From: an uncultured Spirochaetaceae bacterium
GTDB lineage: Bacteria > Spirochaetota > Spirochaetia > Treponematales > Treponemataceae
Direction of reading: 5' to 3'
Length of the DNA: 34,518 nucleotides
Assembly (NCBI GenBank): GCA_902783155.1
Contig: CACZPR010000072.1
Coordinates: forward strand, 1-34,518
The position numbers were made by a program, and so were the translations under genes. Below, piece by piece: positions 24,268 to 32,301 of this stretch (its first letter is position 1; every line of letters begins with the position of its first letter). A model generated the notes under the pieces. The model ran no database searches and had not been told where the DNA came from. It saw only the letters and a list, made by a program, of their open reading frames with translations.

Positions 24268-25671
24268 CTAAAACCCCAGCTTGAACAAAAACTGTGCATT
24301 GAGTGACGCAAATTTCCACTGCCTTTTTATTCCAAGCGAAATCTCGGCCTCCGGGGACAAAAGTTTTCCGTCCCTTATCGAGCCAGAAAATCCCGCGCCA
24401 ACGGATTTGACCGGGGACCCCTTTGGAGAGAAATTTCCCGAAAATGACAGTTCAGATTTTTTTTCGTCCACCTTGCATGAAAGCGAAGCCCCCGAGGAAA
24501 AAGTCTTTCCCCTGAACAAAAAATCCGTGCCGCAAGAAAAAAGCCAGCCACCATCAAGGCCAAAACGTTTATAGGATGCGTCCGCGTCCAAATCAACGGT
24601 CCCAATTTTCAGGCTGCCATCCCAGCGGAAAACATAGTCCACCAAAAGACCTGCGCCGCACTTTATGTCGCACTGAAAAAGCAGCCCCATGTCCAATTTG
24701 ATTTTGCCAATGTCAAATCTGCCCATTGGATTTATCTGGGCCTGAATCCAGCTGTCGGTTCGTTTCCCGGACACAGACACAAGTTCTCCGTCCCCGATAT
24801 AGAACGCGGAGTTTACGGAAAAACGTCCAAGCGGAACGGAAACATTGGCCCTCATCCACGGAGAGAATCCACCGAATGGACTCTGGCTTGCCGCTGCGCA
24901 CACAAAAAGTTTTGCCACGGGAAAGAGCATAAAAATCTCCATGCCGCATGAAAAAAATCTTTCGTTCAAAAACGGTCTCTCGTCAAAAAACCAAGATGAA
25001 GTGCCGGAATCCCCATAGACAAAGGACGCAAAGTTCAGCGAGGCACCGGCGGACTGGACAAAAGGCAGCGAAAAAACTTTGTGGACGGAGGCAAAAAAAT
25101 TATTGTCGCATGTCGCCGAAAACTCAGTCTCGGGAACAAAAGCATTTTCAGCCGACGGAAACACTTTCACAGAAAAAGCGAAAGGTTTTTCACCAGAGTC
25201 AAATGCCGGCAAGGAAGCGTCCGCTCCAAATGTCGGCGGCGTAAAAGTTTTCAGGGCGGATGATGTTGAAATATTCGGCGACCTCAAACGTGAAAGTCCG
25301 CCTCCAAGTTCAAGAGTCCCGGCCAAAATCTTTACGCCCACCGGAAGCATTTTTGGGGCAACCTTCACAGAAAGACCATAGCGCAAATCAAAAGCCGAGT
25401 CAAAGGATGACCAGTCCGAAATCTGCGAAAATTTTGATGGAAAATCAGGGAGCCTTGTGTTCGGGAATCCTATTGAAAAAATCCCCACGGCATTTGAAAG
25501 ACGGAGCCTGAATCCACTGTCGGCACAAATTTTTGTTTCCCCGGGACTGGAGGTTCGCATTGTGGAGGACCCTGAAGTGTAAAAATCCAGCCCCCGGAAA
25601 GAAAAAAGGTCCAGGGAAAAACTTCGGGACGAAATCAAAATAAGCGAAAAAATAAAAACAAATCTCTTCAT
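24268..25671 (-). CDS. Probable outer-membrane beta-barrel protein
   Basis: The ATG at 25671 is chosen because it opens a signal peptide (MKRFVFIFSLILISSRSFS, then LDLF). The 467-residue protein consists of many short alternating, aromatic- and glycine-rich strands (for example FDIGKIKLDMGLLFQCDIKC and FSSGASLSCKVDEKKSELSF) and ends in a terminal phenylalanine after LNAQFLFKLGF, the classic outer-membrane insertion signature. I cannot name a family. It is divergent from the PEGA/barrel gene at 25809, and the two may act in the same envelope process. No Shine-Dalgarno is clear; a CATATA-like box lies six bases before the ATG. Confidence 0.7.
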   Translation of the reverse strand: MKRFVFIFSLILISSRSFSLDLFSFRGLDFYTSGSSTMRTSSPGETKICADSGFRLRLSNAVGIFSIGFPNTRLPDFPSKFSQISDWSSFDSAFDLRYGLSVKVAPKMLPVGVKILAGTLELGGGLSRLRSPNISTSSALKTFTPPTFGADASLPAFDSGEKPFAFSVKVFPSAENAFVPETEFSATCDNNFFASVHKVFSLPFVQSAGASLNFASFVYGDSGTSSWFFDERPFLNERFFSCGMEIFMLFPVAKLFVCAAASQSPFGGFSPWMRANVSVPLGRFSVNSAFYIGDGELVSVSGKRTDSWIQAQINPMGRFDIGKIKLDMGLLFQCDIKCGAGLLVDYVFRWDGSLKIGTVDLDADASYKRFGLDGGWLFSCGTDFLFRGKTFSSGASLSCKVDEKKSELSFSGNFSPKGSPVKSVGAGFSGSIRDGKLLSPEAEISLGIKRQWKFASLNAQFLFKLGF

Positions 25672-25756
25672 ATAATATATATGTTCCCCGAAAATCAAAA
25701 ATGTAATCAAATCTGCAAATTTTCTTGGAAAAATAGAAAAAAAATCGATTTTGGGT

Positions 25757-25762
25757 TATAAT
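25757..25762 (+). promoter_or_regulatory. -10 box of the PEGA protein operon
   Basis: A perfect TATAAT lies 47 bp before the ATG at 25809. The -35 region at 17-bp spacing is A-rich and poor, so the assignment is tentative. Confidence 0.4.
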
Positions 25763-25808
25763 TTTAAGGAAAAGCAGCCTTTGGTAGAAAGTTCAGCAGG
25801 AGGACGGA

Positions 25809-27407
25809 ATGAAAAAGCGTTTCTTAATTTTGATGCTCATGGCTTTTTTTGTCTCAATATTGTCGGCGGATGAGACCATAGTGGAGCCGGATGAAAGCAC
25901 AGGTGTCTATGTCAGCTGCAACATCTACGGGGCGAGCGTCTATATCGATGGAATCTACAGAGGAATCACCCCGCTGACCGTCACAAATCTGGAGCCGGGA
26001 AAACACAGGATGGAGGTCTCCAAGGCGCACCATTCTTCAGATATCTTCTATATAATAGTAGAAAAAGGAGCCATCCGCGAAGCAAAGTGCACTCTGGAAA
26101 AAATCAGCGGCTACCTCACCGTAATCTCAAATCCGGAGGGTGCGAAGGTCTATTGCGACGGCGACCTGACTGGAGACAAGAACATAGAGCTTGACGAGGG
26201 CGTGCACACAATCACCACAAGAAAATTTGGCTACAAGGATGCGAGCGAAAAAATCAACATAAAGAGGAACTCCAGCTACACAAAGGAACTCAAAATGGAC
26301 CCGCAGGATTTTGAGATTCTGTCCATGGATTCGGGGAAAACCGTTTTCAATCCAAAGGACTACAAGACCCTCTCGAACATTGAGTTCAACATTTCGGTAA
26401 CGGCTCCAGGCTCCGGCACTCTTGAAATTGAGTCCGAATTTGGCGAAATTGTCTGGGAGCAGGATATCGATTTTGTTACCTGGGACCAGAAGATTAAATG
26501 GAACGGGAAGGATTCTGAGGACTATGTTGTTGAGGACGGACTCTACACCGCCACGCTCAAGGTCGGGGAAAAATCCGCGTCATACACTTTTGTCGTGGAT
26601 TCCAAAATCGTCTATCCAATGCTGGAGGCCACACCAAGCGGACTCGGGATTGGGCCTGTCTCCAGCGCACAGCTTTATCCAAAGTCCACGCTGCTTTTGA
26701 GTTTTGAAAGCGGAGCAATATTCAAGACTGGCGACAGCATTTTCTATGGAGTGCCACTGAACGCATCCATCGCATGGACACCCTCAAAATATTTTGAACT
26801 AATGGGAAGCTTCATGGGGATTGCTGGCGACGGATTCAAATTTGGTGCGGACATTACGGCAAAACTTGTGGGGGTCGGTTCGTTCGGTTCGGAGCAGGTC
26901 AACTATGGGCTTGTCCTAAGATACGGCGACGGTTCCTCAACACTCATGCCACCCTATGGATACGACTACGGAAGGGGCTTTGGCGCGGGAGTCGTTTTTG
27001 GCTACCTGATTAACGATTTCTATCTGGGGCTTGAATCGACATACATTTTCAGACCGGTATCGGGAATGTTCACAAGCGATGGCACAGAGTCAATCTGGAA
27101 AAACGGTCTGCTTGCCTCAAAGAATTTTGACAGCGGAAGTCTTGCCCTATACGCATCACTTGCGGCGGGATTCGGTACTTTCAAAAAAGGGGATGAGTCC
27201 GTGGACATTTCGGCGGGCGTAAGAGCTTTGGATCTGGGCGGAAGATTCGCTTTCTACATTCTGGGCACAAAGATTAAAAACGCGAGACTTTCCTTTGGTC
27301 TACGGGGCGGAGTTGTAATCTACCCGGAGGAAGGCGGGGACTCATTTTTTTCGGAGGGCGGAACATTCTATCCATACGCGAAAGCCTCTCTGACATGGGT
27401 GCTATAG
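25809..27407 (+). CDS. Exported protein with two PEGA domains, a FlgD-like domain and a C-terminal barrel
   Basis: An ideal AGGAGG six bases upstream fixes the start. The 532-residue protein has a signal peptide (KKRFLILMLMAFFVSILSA), a first PEGA domain (about 31-97: GASVYIDGIYRGITPLTVTN, LEPGKHRMEVSK), a second (98-166: GYLTVISNPEGAKVYCDGDL, EGVHTITTRKFGYKD), an Ig-like FlgD-type domain (185-268: IKWNGKDSEDYVVEDGLYTA) and a C-terminal part rich in beta strands ending KASLTWVL, which looks like an outer-membrane barrel. PEGA domains bind surface polymers or act as spacers in envelope proteins. The gene starts an operon with the PhnP-like hydrolase 3 bp downstream. Confidence 0.8.
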   Translation: MKKRFLILMLMAFFVSILSADETIVEPDESTGVYVSCNIYGASVYIDGIYRGITPLTVTNLEPGKHRMEVSKAHHSSDIFYIIVEKGAIREAKCTLEKISGYLTVISNPEGAKVYCDGDLTGDKNIELDEGVHTITTRKFGYKDASEKINIKRNSSYTKELKMDPQDFEILSMDSGKTVFNPKDYKTLSNIEFNISVTAPGSGTLEIESEFGEIVWEQDIDFVTWDQKIKWNGKDSEDYVVEDGLYTATLKVGEKSASYTFVVDSKIVYPMLEATPSGLGIGPVSSAQLYPKSTLLLSFESGAIFKTGDSIFYGVPLNASIAWTPSKYFELMGSFMGIAGDGFKFGADITAKLVGVGSFGSEQVNYGLVLRYGDGSSTLMPPYGYDYGRGFGAGVVFGYLINDFYLGLESTYIFRPVSGMFTSDGTESIWKNGLLASKNFDSGSLALYASLAAGFGTFKKGDESVDISAGVRALDLGGRFAFYILGTKIKNARLSFGLRGGVVIYPEEGGDSFFSEGGTFYPYAKASLTWVL

Positions 27408-27410
27408 ATT

Positions 27411-28295
27411 ATGAAAATGGTTTTGATGGGCACGGGAACAAGCCATGGAGTTCCTGTAATCGGATGCGACTGTGAGGTCTGCAAATCGAGCGACCAGAGG
27501 GACAAACGCAAAAGATGCTCGGCATACATTTTTTCACCGGCGAACATCGTGATTGACACTGGACCGGAATTCAGGATGCAGGCCCTTGATTTTAAAATCA
27601 AGTCGCTGGATGCAGTTCTGATTACACATGGACACGCCGACCACCTTAACGGACTTGACGACCTGCGTGTTTTCAGCCACACAAAATCGGTGGACCCGTC
27701 GAACAAAAAAACAAATGAGACCGCAGGACCCGGACTTCCAATCTACACAAACGCACAGACTCTAGCCACCATAAGGAAAAGTTTCTCATACATTTTCACT
27801 CCCGTCGTTGAGGGTGGAAGCAAGCCCAAACTCTTTTTTGTCGATGCGGCGGAATACTCACAAAAAAATCCGCTGAAAATAAAGGGGCTTGAAATTGTGC
27901 CCGTCCCGCTTACACATGGCTCAACCGAGGCGACAGGATGGATTTTAAAAGACTCCACCGACAAAGGCTGCATCGCCTATCTCACGGACTGCAACAGCAT
28001 TTCCGATTCCTCCTTTGATTTGCTATGCTCCATCGGAAAGATTGAGCATCTTGTGATTGACGCGCTGAGGGAAAATCCACATTCCACACATTTTTCATTT
28101 CTGGAAGCAATGTCGGCAGCCGAAAAAATTGGACCGCGCCACACATGGTTTACACATCTGACACACAACATGTTCCACACGGATGTCCAGAGCTACATAG
28201 ACCGGAACATTGAAAAATTTCCACTCCTAAAAAAGATATGCGAAGAGGGTGGCTCTGTCCGTCCTGGCTACGACGGTCTTGTACTGGAGAACTGA
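27411..28295 (+). CDS. PhnP-like metallo-beta-lactamase-fold hydrolase
   Basis: This 294-residue cytoplasmic protein opens MKMVLMGTGTSHGVPVIGCD and carries the dimetal motif ITHGHADHLNGLDDLR (H73, H75, D77, H78). Later ligands are in VPLTHGSTEATGW, AYLTDCNS and FTHLTHNM. The cysteine set C19, C21 and C24 (IGCDCEVCKSS) fits the zinc site of the PhnP phosphodiesterase group (cyclic phosphate hydrolases). No phosphonate genes are nearby, so a general cyclic-phosphate or nucleotide phosphodiesterase role is likelier. It begins 3 bp after the PEGA gene and ends 1 bp before the next gene. Confidence 0.85.
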   Translation: MKMVLMGTGTSHGVPVIGCDCEVCKSSDQRDKRKRCSAYIFSPANIVIDTGPEFRMQALDFKIKSLDAVLITHGHADHLNGLDDLRVFSHTKSVDPSNKKTNETAGPGLPIYTNAQTLATIRKSFSYIFTPVVEGGSKPKLFFVDAAEYSQKNPLKIKGLEIVPVPLTHGSTEATGWILKDSTDKGCIAYLTDCNSISDSSFDLLCSIGKIEHLVIDALRENPHSTHFSFLEAMSAAEKIGPRHTWFTHLTHNMFHTDVQSYIDRNIEKFPLLKKICEEGGSVRPGYDGLVLEN

Positions 28296-28296
28296 C

Positions 28297-28785
28297 ATGA
28301 ATAGATACTGTCCAAAATGCCAAAAGGAGTTTGATTTTCAAATAAGGAGTTCCTCGGACCTTGACAATCTGGTTTGCCCGGAATGTGGTGGCAAAATCGA
28401 CAGAAACAGCCGGAAACCATTTGACTCTTCCTCGCGCGACAAAACCGAAACAGCAATAGGTATGGCTTTTTTTACGCTGACAAGAATCAACTATTTCTTT
28501 TTTTCAGCAGTCTCCGCTATTGGAATTGTGGCATTCTTCCTGCACTGGGACAAGGCCCTCTACATCACCACGGGAATATGTCTCGCCCTTTTTTTGTTCC
28601 AGCTGATTAAAGGGACCTTATTTTTCAGGACTGGACCCTTTTTCATTCCACTCGGTGCGGTCGCAGGATACTTTTTGTTCAAATCAATTAGGGGCGCATG
28701 TCTTGGAGTCTGCATTGTCTTTGTCGCGCGGAATCTCCTGTGGAATCTGTTTTTCTGGATTTTGGGAAAAATTACAAGAGTTTGA
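28297..28785 (+). CDS. Zinc-ribbon membrane protein of unknown function
   Basis: The ATG at 28297 follows the PhnP-like stop by one base and has GGAGAA upstream; the longer frame to 28249 is only overlap. The 162-residue protein starts with a zinc ribbon, MNRYCPKCQKEF (C5, C8) and LVCPECGGK (C27, C30), then a linker and three to four membrane segments (for example VSAIGIVAFFLHW and ITTGICLALFLFQLI). Such fusions are common and uncharacterised. It is the last gene of the operon and converges on the 28811 gene with 25 bp between and no evident terminator. Confidence 0.7.
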   Translation: MNRYCPKCQKEFDFQIRSSSDLDNLVCPECGGKIDRNSRKPFDSSSRDKTETAIGMAFFTLTRINYFFFSAVSAIGIVAFFLHWDKALYITTGICLALFLFQLIKGTLFFRTGPFFIPLGAVAGYFLFKSIRGACLGVCIVFVARNLLWNLFFWILGKITRV

Positions 28786-28810
28786 AATCTACTCATTGGA
28801 AACAAAAGTC

Positions 28811-29209
28811 TCAATCTCCATTCTGCTTTATTTTATGTTTGTCAATTTTATAAACATATATCGTATGAGGCTTTGTTTCTCCTGTGAATTCTGCTATTCC
28901 CACCGGGATATCATAGTCCCATGAAAATTGAGATACTTTTTTATATTCAAGACTTTTTATTTTTCTTCCTTGGCTTTCCAAAAGATAATATTTAGAAAAA
29001 TCCACCGAAGGAAAAACAACTCCCTGCTTATTTTCAAGGGCAGCCGCCTGTTCTGGAGAACTGATAATAAGCCATGCCAGACCGAGTACTTCACGTTCGG
29101 AGTATACTTCATATTCCTCATACAATTTCACTTTTCTATTCCTAAACAAATCAAAAAACAGAATTACAGGCAACATCGCAAACAAAGCAATCAGAATCTT
29201 TTTTTTCAT
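28811..29209 (-). CDS. Small membrane-anchored or exported protein, unknown function
   Basis: This 132-residue protein begins with a hydrophobic N-terminus (MKKKILIALFAMLPVILFFD) that is an uncleaved anchor or signal, followed by a charged alpha/beta region (EVYSEREVLGLAWLIISSPE, FSWDYDIPVGIAEFTGETKP). GGAG lies eight bases upstream of the ATG. Its 5' end, from about 20 bases before the ribosome site through the first ~11 codons, is nearly the same as that of the gene at 31388, while the mature parts are unrelated. It starts the AT-rich accessory region. I recognise no family. Confidence 0.6.
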   Translation of the reverse strand: MKKKILIALFAMLPVILFFDLFRNRKVKLYEEYEVYSEREVLGLAWLIISSPEQAAALENKQGVVFPSVDFSKYYLLESQGRKIKSLEYKKVSQFSWDYDIPVGIAEFTGETKPHTIYVYKIDKHKIKQNGD

Positions 29210-29244
29210 AGAAATTCTCCATAAACTTAATTATCATTGCTTAA

Positions 29245-29285
29245 GGAACCGCTGATTAATACGGGAAGCATTAATCAGCGGTTCC
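29245..29285. repeat. Perfect 16-bp inverted repeat
   Basis: GGAACCGCTGATTAAT (29245-29260) and its exact complement (29270-29285) enclose a nine-base loop. It lies just upstream of the 28811-29209 gene. No T-run follows on the minus strand, so it is not an ordinary terminator, although it could protect RNA 3' ends. Confidence 0.75.
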
Positions 29286-29287
29286 CA

Positions 29288-29335
29288 GCAATTTCTCGTA
29301 ATTCTTTATACTGTAAGGAACTACTGCGAAATTGC
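29288..29335. repeat. Imperfect inverted repeat between the two perfect ones
   Basis: GCAATTTCTC (29288-29297) and GCGAAATTGC (29326-29335) pair at eight of ten positions around a 28-base loop. Confidence 0.35.
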
Positions 29336-29348
29336 GGATTTTATGGTT

Positions 29349-29384
29349 AACACTGAATAATCCGCTTTCGGATTATTCAGTGTT
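29349..29384. repeat. Perfect 16-bp inverted repeat overlapping a stop codon
   Basis: AACACTGAATAATCCG (29349-29364) and its exact complement (29369-29384) enclose a CTTT loop. The stop codon of the 30120 gene (29377-29379) lies in one arm. A partial copy is at 12801-12831. Confidence 0.75.
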
Positions 29385-30120
29385 TCCTTAGCTTCATATA
29401 AATTTCGTTTACTTTTTCTTCGCAGCGTTTTTTGTTTTCTTCTTCCAGAAAATCATAAATATGAGGATTATTTATCAGCAGACATAAACTTATAAATTCT
29501 TTGGATGTTAAATCTTTATAGTTTTTTGAAAAATAAAATTCAGATGCATTTTTAAGACCATATAGTTGATTCGTGCGGAAGTTTTCATACCTCGCTCCTT
29601 GGGGCGAAATTAAAGGTATGAAAACTGACTGCGATACCTTTTGAGAACAACATACCTCGTTGCTTGCAGCGAGGTATGTTGATTTTCCGAAGTATGCGTT
29701 AGAAAATACATAATTGTAGCACAGCTTGTAATCAATATTTTTCATTACATATCTTTTAGTTGCAAGATCGATTGTTTGGTATTCCATTGATGTATCGCCT
29801 AAATTTCTAATGTCACAATATTTTCCAATGTAGATATTCGCAGTGCTTAATGCAATATTATTTCTGGTTGAAAACGCATCATTTATGAGAAAATGGTAAT
29901 TATGAAATTCTGGATTCATATGTTCATATAAGACAAGACATGCAATTTTTATCTGCTCGTCTGACAACGAAATGTCCGTATCATTCATCAGTTTGTTTTT
30001 GTCAACTTTTATTTCTTTTGATTTTACGAAAAGATTTAGTCCGATATAAACAACAATGAGCAAAGATGAAATTATTAGAAGATATTTTATTATTTTTATA
30101 AACAAATTCTGTCTTTTCAT
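29377..30120 (-). CDS. Membrane protein resembling GT51 transglycosylase, split in frame by a repeat element
   Basis: This 247-residue protein has one N-terminal membrane helix (about 9-31) and a domain whose end resembles the GT51 peptidoglycan glycosyltransferase pattern YFGxxxYGxxxAxxxYF...LTxxExxxLxxLxxxPxxY. Here NAYFGKS and, 39 residues later, YGLKNASEFYFSKNYKDLTS plus KEFISLCLLINNPHIYD. The 39 residues between are the translation of the palindromic repeat at 29567-29680, so an element of about 38 codons has entered this motif without breaking the frame. The usual catalytic ED...F..H motif is not visible, so even the ancestor may have been non-catalytic. The gene starts 3 bp after the in-frame tail of the XRE gene, with GAGGTGA upstream. 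Whether the protein is still functional is unknown. Confidence 0.6.
   Translation of the reverse strand: MKRQNLFIKIIKYLLIISSLLIVVYIGLNLFVKSKEIKVDKNKLMNDTDISLSDEQIKIACLVLYEHMNPEFHNYHFLINDAFSTRNNIALSTANIYIGKYCDIRNLGDTSMEYQTIDLATKRYVMKNIDYKLCYNYVFSNAYFGKSTYLAASNEVCCSQKVSQSVFIPLISPQGARYENFRTNQLYGLKNASEFYFSKNYKDLTSKEFISLCLLINNPHIYDFLEEENKKRCEEKVNEIYMKLRKH
29567..29680 (+). repeat. Full copy of the composite palindromic element inside a gene
   Basis: Parts in order on the plus strand: left flank ATTCGTGCGGAAG, also seen as ATTCGAGCGGAGG at 34437; hairpin 1 with 12-bp arms (29581-29592 and 29614-29625) and an inner CGCTCC/GGGGCG stem; the core (about 29626-29649); hairpin 2 with 11-bp arms AACATACCTCG/CGAGGTATGTT (29649-29659 and 29670-29680). 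From 29567 it is 114 bp, a multiple of three. The arms and the core share ATACC. Confidence 0.85.
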
Positions 30121-30123
30121 TTT

Positions 30124-30195
30124 TCACCTCAATTCAGCAATTATTTCTTTTCTAAGCTCATACTCTTCAGAATCCAGAGGATATGTCAATTTTTT
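30124..30195 (-). other. In-frame coding-like tail after the XRE stop codon
   Basis: Directly after the TAG of the XRE gene the same frame stays open for 23 codons (KKLTYPLDSEEYELRKEIIA...) and ends in a TGA three bases before the next gene's ATG. The residues look like a real charged helix, and the TGA position is that of a normal operon junction. The TAG at 30196-30198 could be a recent nonsense mutation. Confidence 0.4.
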
Positions 30196-30867
30196 CTATC
30201 TCAAAGTCCCGCCGTGAAAAACGCATTCGTAGACTTTTGTTTCATTCAGATAGATTTCTTCAAAACCCTGGAACCAGTTGAAGTCGCCGGTTACGCTGCA
30301 TTTGTACGTGAACTCGCCGGACTGATAAATCTCCGGTCCACGGTACGGCATTTTTTTGTCCGCATGACGAAGAGCCTCTTTTAGAAAATCTCCGCTGAAC
30401 CTGTCATCAAGAACACGTCCAAAATAGTTCATCGCATACAGTGCCTTTCCATTTTTACAGACCGACTCTTCTCCGGCAAACTGCTCGCCACCCACATAAG
30501 TGTCGTGATAAACCCAATCTCCTTTTTCGTAGCGGAAATCATGGGAGGCAGGTCGCGTGGATTCAACCTCGTTCATAAAAGCCGCATAGGTGTTTACGTT
30601 GGCTTCAAGTCTGAATGAAATCAATTCATCAAGATCCGTTATCCGGTCATTTGAAATATTCACGGCACAGTCCTGATCCTTAACAAGATAATCAACGCTC
30701 ACATTCATCAGCGTGCTGATTTGAATCAGGTTGAAAATATCCGGGTAGACCTGTCCGGACTCCCATTTTGCAACTGCCTGTCTGGACACATTCAGTTTTT
30801 CAGCGAGTGCTTCCTGAGTAAGTCCCCTATTTTTTCTAAGAATCTGTAGCTTTTCCGAAAAAATCAT
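30196..30867 (-). CDS. XRE-family regulator with DUF5680 domain
   Basis: This 223-residue protein has an N-terminal helix-turn-helix of the Xre/Cro type (1-64: LRKNRGLTQEALAEKLNVSR then QAVAKWESGQVYPD), a short linker, and a C-terminal DUF5680-like domain (about 80-220: DFRYEKGDWVYHDTYVGGEQ, FAGEESVCKNGKALYAMNYF, YECVFHGG). Such proteins are thought to be ligand-sensing repressors. AAGGAGG six bases upstream fixes the start. The reading frame stays open beyond the TAG for another 23 codons, so the C-terminus may have been shortened. The transmembrane GT51-like gene follows and may be its target or partner. Confidence 0.82.
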   Translation of the reverse strand: MIFSEKLQILRKNRGLTQEALAEKLNVSRQAVAKWESGQVYPDIFNLIQISTLMNVSVDYLVKDQDCAVNISNDRITDLDELISFRLEANVNTYAAFMNEVESTRPASHDFRYEKGDWVYHDTYVGGEQFAGEESVCKNGKALYAMNYFGRVLDDRFSGDFLKEALRHADKKMPYRGPEIYQSGEFTYKCSVTGDFNWFQGFEEIYLNETKVYECVFHGGTLR

Positions 30868-31037
30868 AATTGCCTCCTTAAAATCATCATTTAGATTTCT
30901 TATAAAAACATCTTACACAAACAGACCTAAGTTTCACATAAATCCCCAGTTGCATTTTTGCTACTTATTTTATACAGGCACTTGCTTCTATTTCTACTCG
31001 TCCTTCAAAATCGCGAGACTTTTTTATTTTCACAGCC

Positions 31038-31388
31038 TTAAAAATCTATCAATTCCTTTAGTTTATCTTTGACAGGCTTTACACCCTCTCCATTAAAGCA
31101 GAACGTTTTTATTTTTCCATCGATTTCAAAATCTATTCTAATAACTATACTTCCATTGTAATTAGCAGGCAAGGCATATTTTTCAATCTCATCAATGTCA
31201 AATCGATAATAAGTTTTGCACTCATAAAACCAAGAATACCTTTGAACGATGTTTTCTTTTGTAACCGGAACTCTAAACAAAGCATCTTCCGGTACTCCAT
31301 AAAACTTAATACTGGTGCATTTTATTTCTTTTGAAAAGGCATTCATAAACAGCAACGCAAACAAAACAATCAGTATCTGCTTTTTCAT
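31038..31388 (-). CDS. Small exported protein of unknown function
   Basis: The ATG at 31388 is chosen (GAGGAG about eight bases upstream); the longer frame adds only MRSNF across the ribosome site. The 116-residue protein has a signal peptide (MKKQILIVLFALLFMNAFSK) and a mature part with beta-type segments such as YNGSIVIRIDFEIDGKIKTF. No family is recognised. Its upstream region and first codons are close to those of the gene at 29209. It follows the TPR lipoprotein by 46 bp and belongs to the same minus-strand group. Confidence 0.6.
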   Translation of the reverse strand: MKKQILIVLFALLFMNAFSKEIKCTSIKFYGVPEDALFRVPVTKENIVQRYSWFYECKTYYRFDIDEIEKYALPANYNGSIVIRIDFEIDGKIKTFCFNGEGVKPVKDKLKELIDF

Positions 31389-31434
31389 AAAATTACTCCT
31401 CAAACTTAATTCTCATTGCTTTGGTTCATATATT

Positions 31435-32211
31435 TCATTTAAGAGTCTTTCTCGCATCAAGACAGGCCGAAACATATGAATCTATATTATCAAATTCCTG
31501 TTTGTTGATAATTTTGTTGAATGCATCAAGTGCATCGTCATAATTTTTTAAAGCCAGCTCGCAGTATCCCAAAAGATAATAGTACTCATCATTCAGATAT
31601 TCATGTATTTTATTCGGATATTTTTGTAGAAGAACCGTCATTTCAGTCAAATCTTTTTTTGCATCACCGTATTTTTTCATGAAAACAAAATTGGTGGCTC
31701 TTTCAAAATAGACATCCGGGCTTTTGGCTATGTCCAGTATGCATGTATAATATTTGTCTGCATCCTCGAATTTTTTATTTTTAAAATATGAATTTGCAAG
31801 TAGATACCATATATTGATTTTTTCTAAATTATTATTGGATATTCTTTCTGCTTCCAGACAGTCCTCAATCACTTTATCATATAAATCAAGTTCATATTCT
31901 ACATCAGCTTTTATCAAAAGATATTCACTGCTTTTGTACAAATCTGTCAAGGCATTAAAATCTTCCAAGGCCAGTTCAAGTTGATTTTTTCTGCAATAAC
32001 ACTCACCTCGTAATTTAAGTGCTTCTTCATTTTTCGGATCTGTTCCAATCGCTCTGGATAAAGCAACAATTGCCTCATCATATTCATCGAATTCCATCCT
32101 AAGTTTTGCTGTCACCAATGCTGAATTAACGCTGCTTTCACTTAATGATATGCAGGACATGCACATAAAAACAATCTGTATGCAAAAAAAACTGGTTATA
32201 AACTTTTTCAT
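31435..32211 (-). CDS. TPR-repeat lipoprotein
   Basis: This 258-residue protein starts with a lipoprotein signal (MKKFITSFFCIQIVFMCMSC, lipid at C20) and then consists of about six tetratricopeptide-type helix pairs: YDEAIVALSRAIGTDPKNEE, LELALEDFNALTDLYKS, YDKVIEDCLEAERIS, FEDADKYYTCILDIAKS, YGDAKKDLTEMTVLLQK and YDDALDAFNKIINKQ. It is probably a periplasmic scaffold. GGAGG seven bases upstream supports the start. It lies in the minus-strand run of small envelope genes and has AT-rich codon use. Confidence 0.82.
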   Translation of the reverse strand: MKKFITSFFCIQIVFMCMSCISLSESSVNSALVTAKLRMEFDEYDEAIVALSRAIGTDPKNEEALKLRGECYCRKNQLELALEDFNALTDLYKSSEYLLIKADVEYELDLYDKVIEDCLEAERISNNNLEKINIWYLLANSYFKNKKFEDADKYYTCILDIAKSPDVYFERATNFVFMKKYGDAKKDLTEMTVLLQKYPNKIHEYLNDEYYYLLGYCELALKNYDDALDAFNKIINKQEFDNIDSYVSACLDARKTLK

Positions 32212-32301
32212 ATCTATTCCTCCGGCTTAACTTATCAATATATTTTTGCCGTTTTTGATTCATTTTTTGGTCTCTGCATTTTGTGGCACATTTAATAAGA
32301 T

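Noticed and set aside
29349..29384. Intrinsic terminator
   Set aside because: The stem is perfect, but no T-run follows on the strand of the gene it overlaps, so it is listed as a repeat instead.
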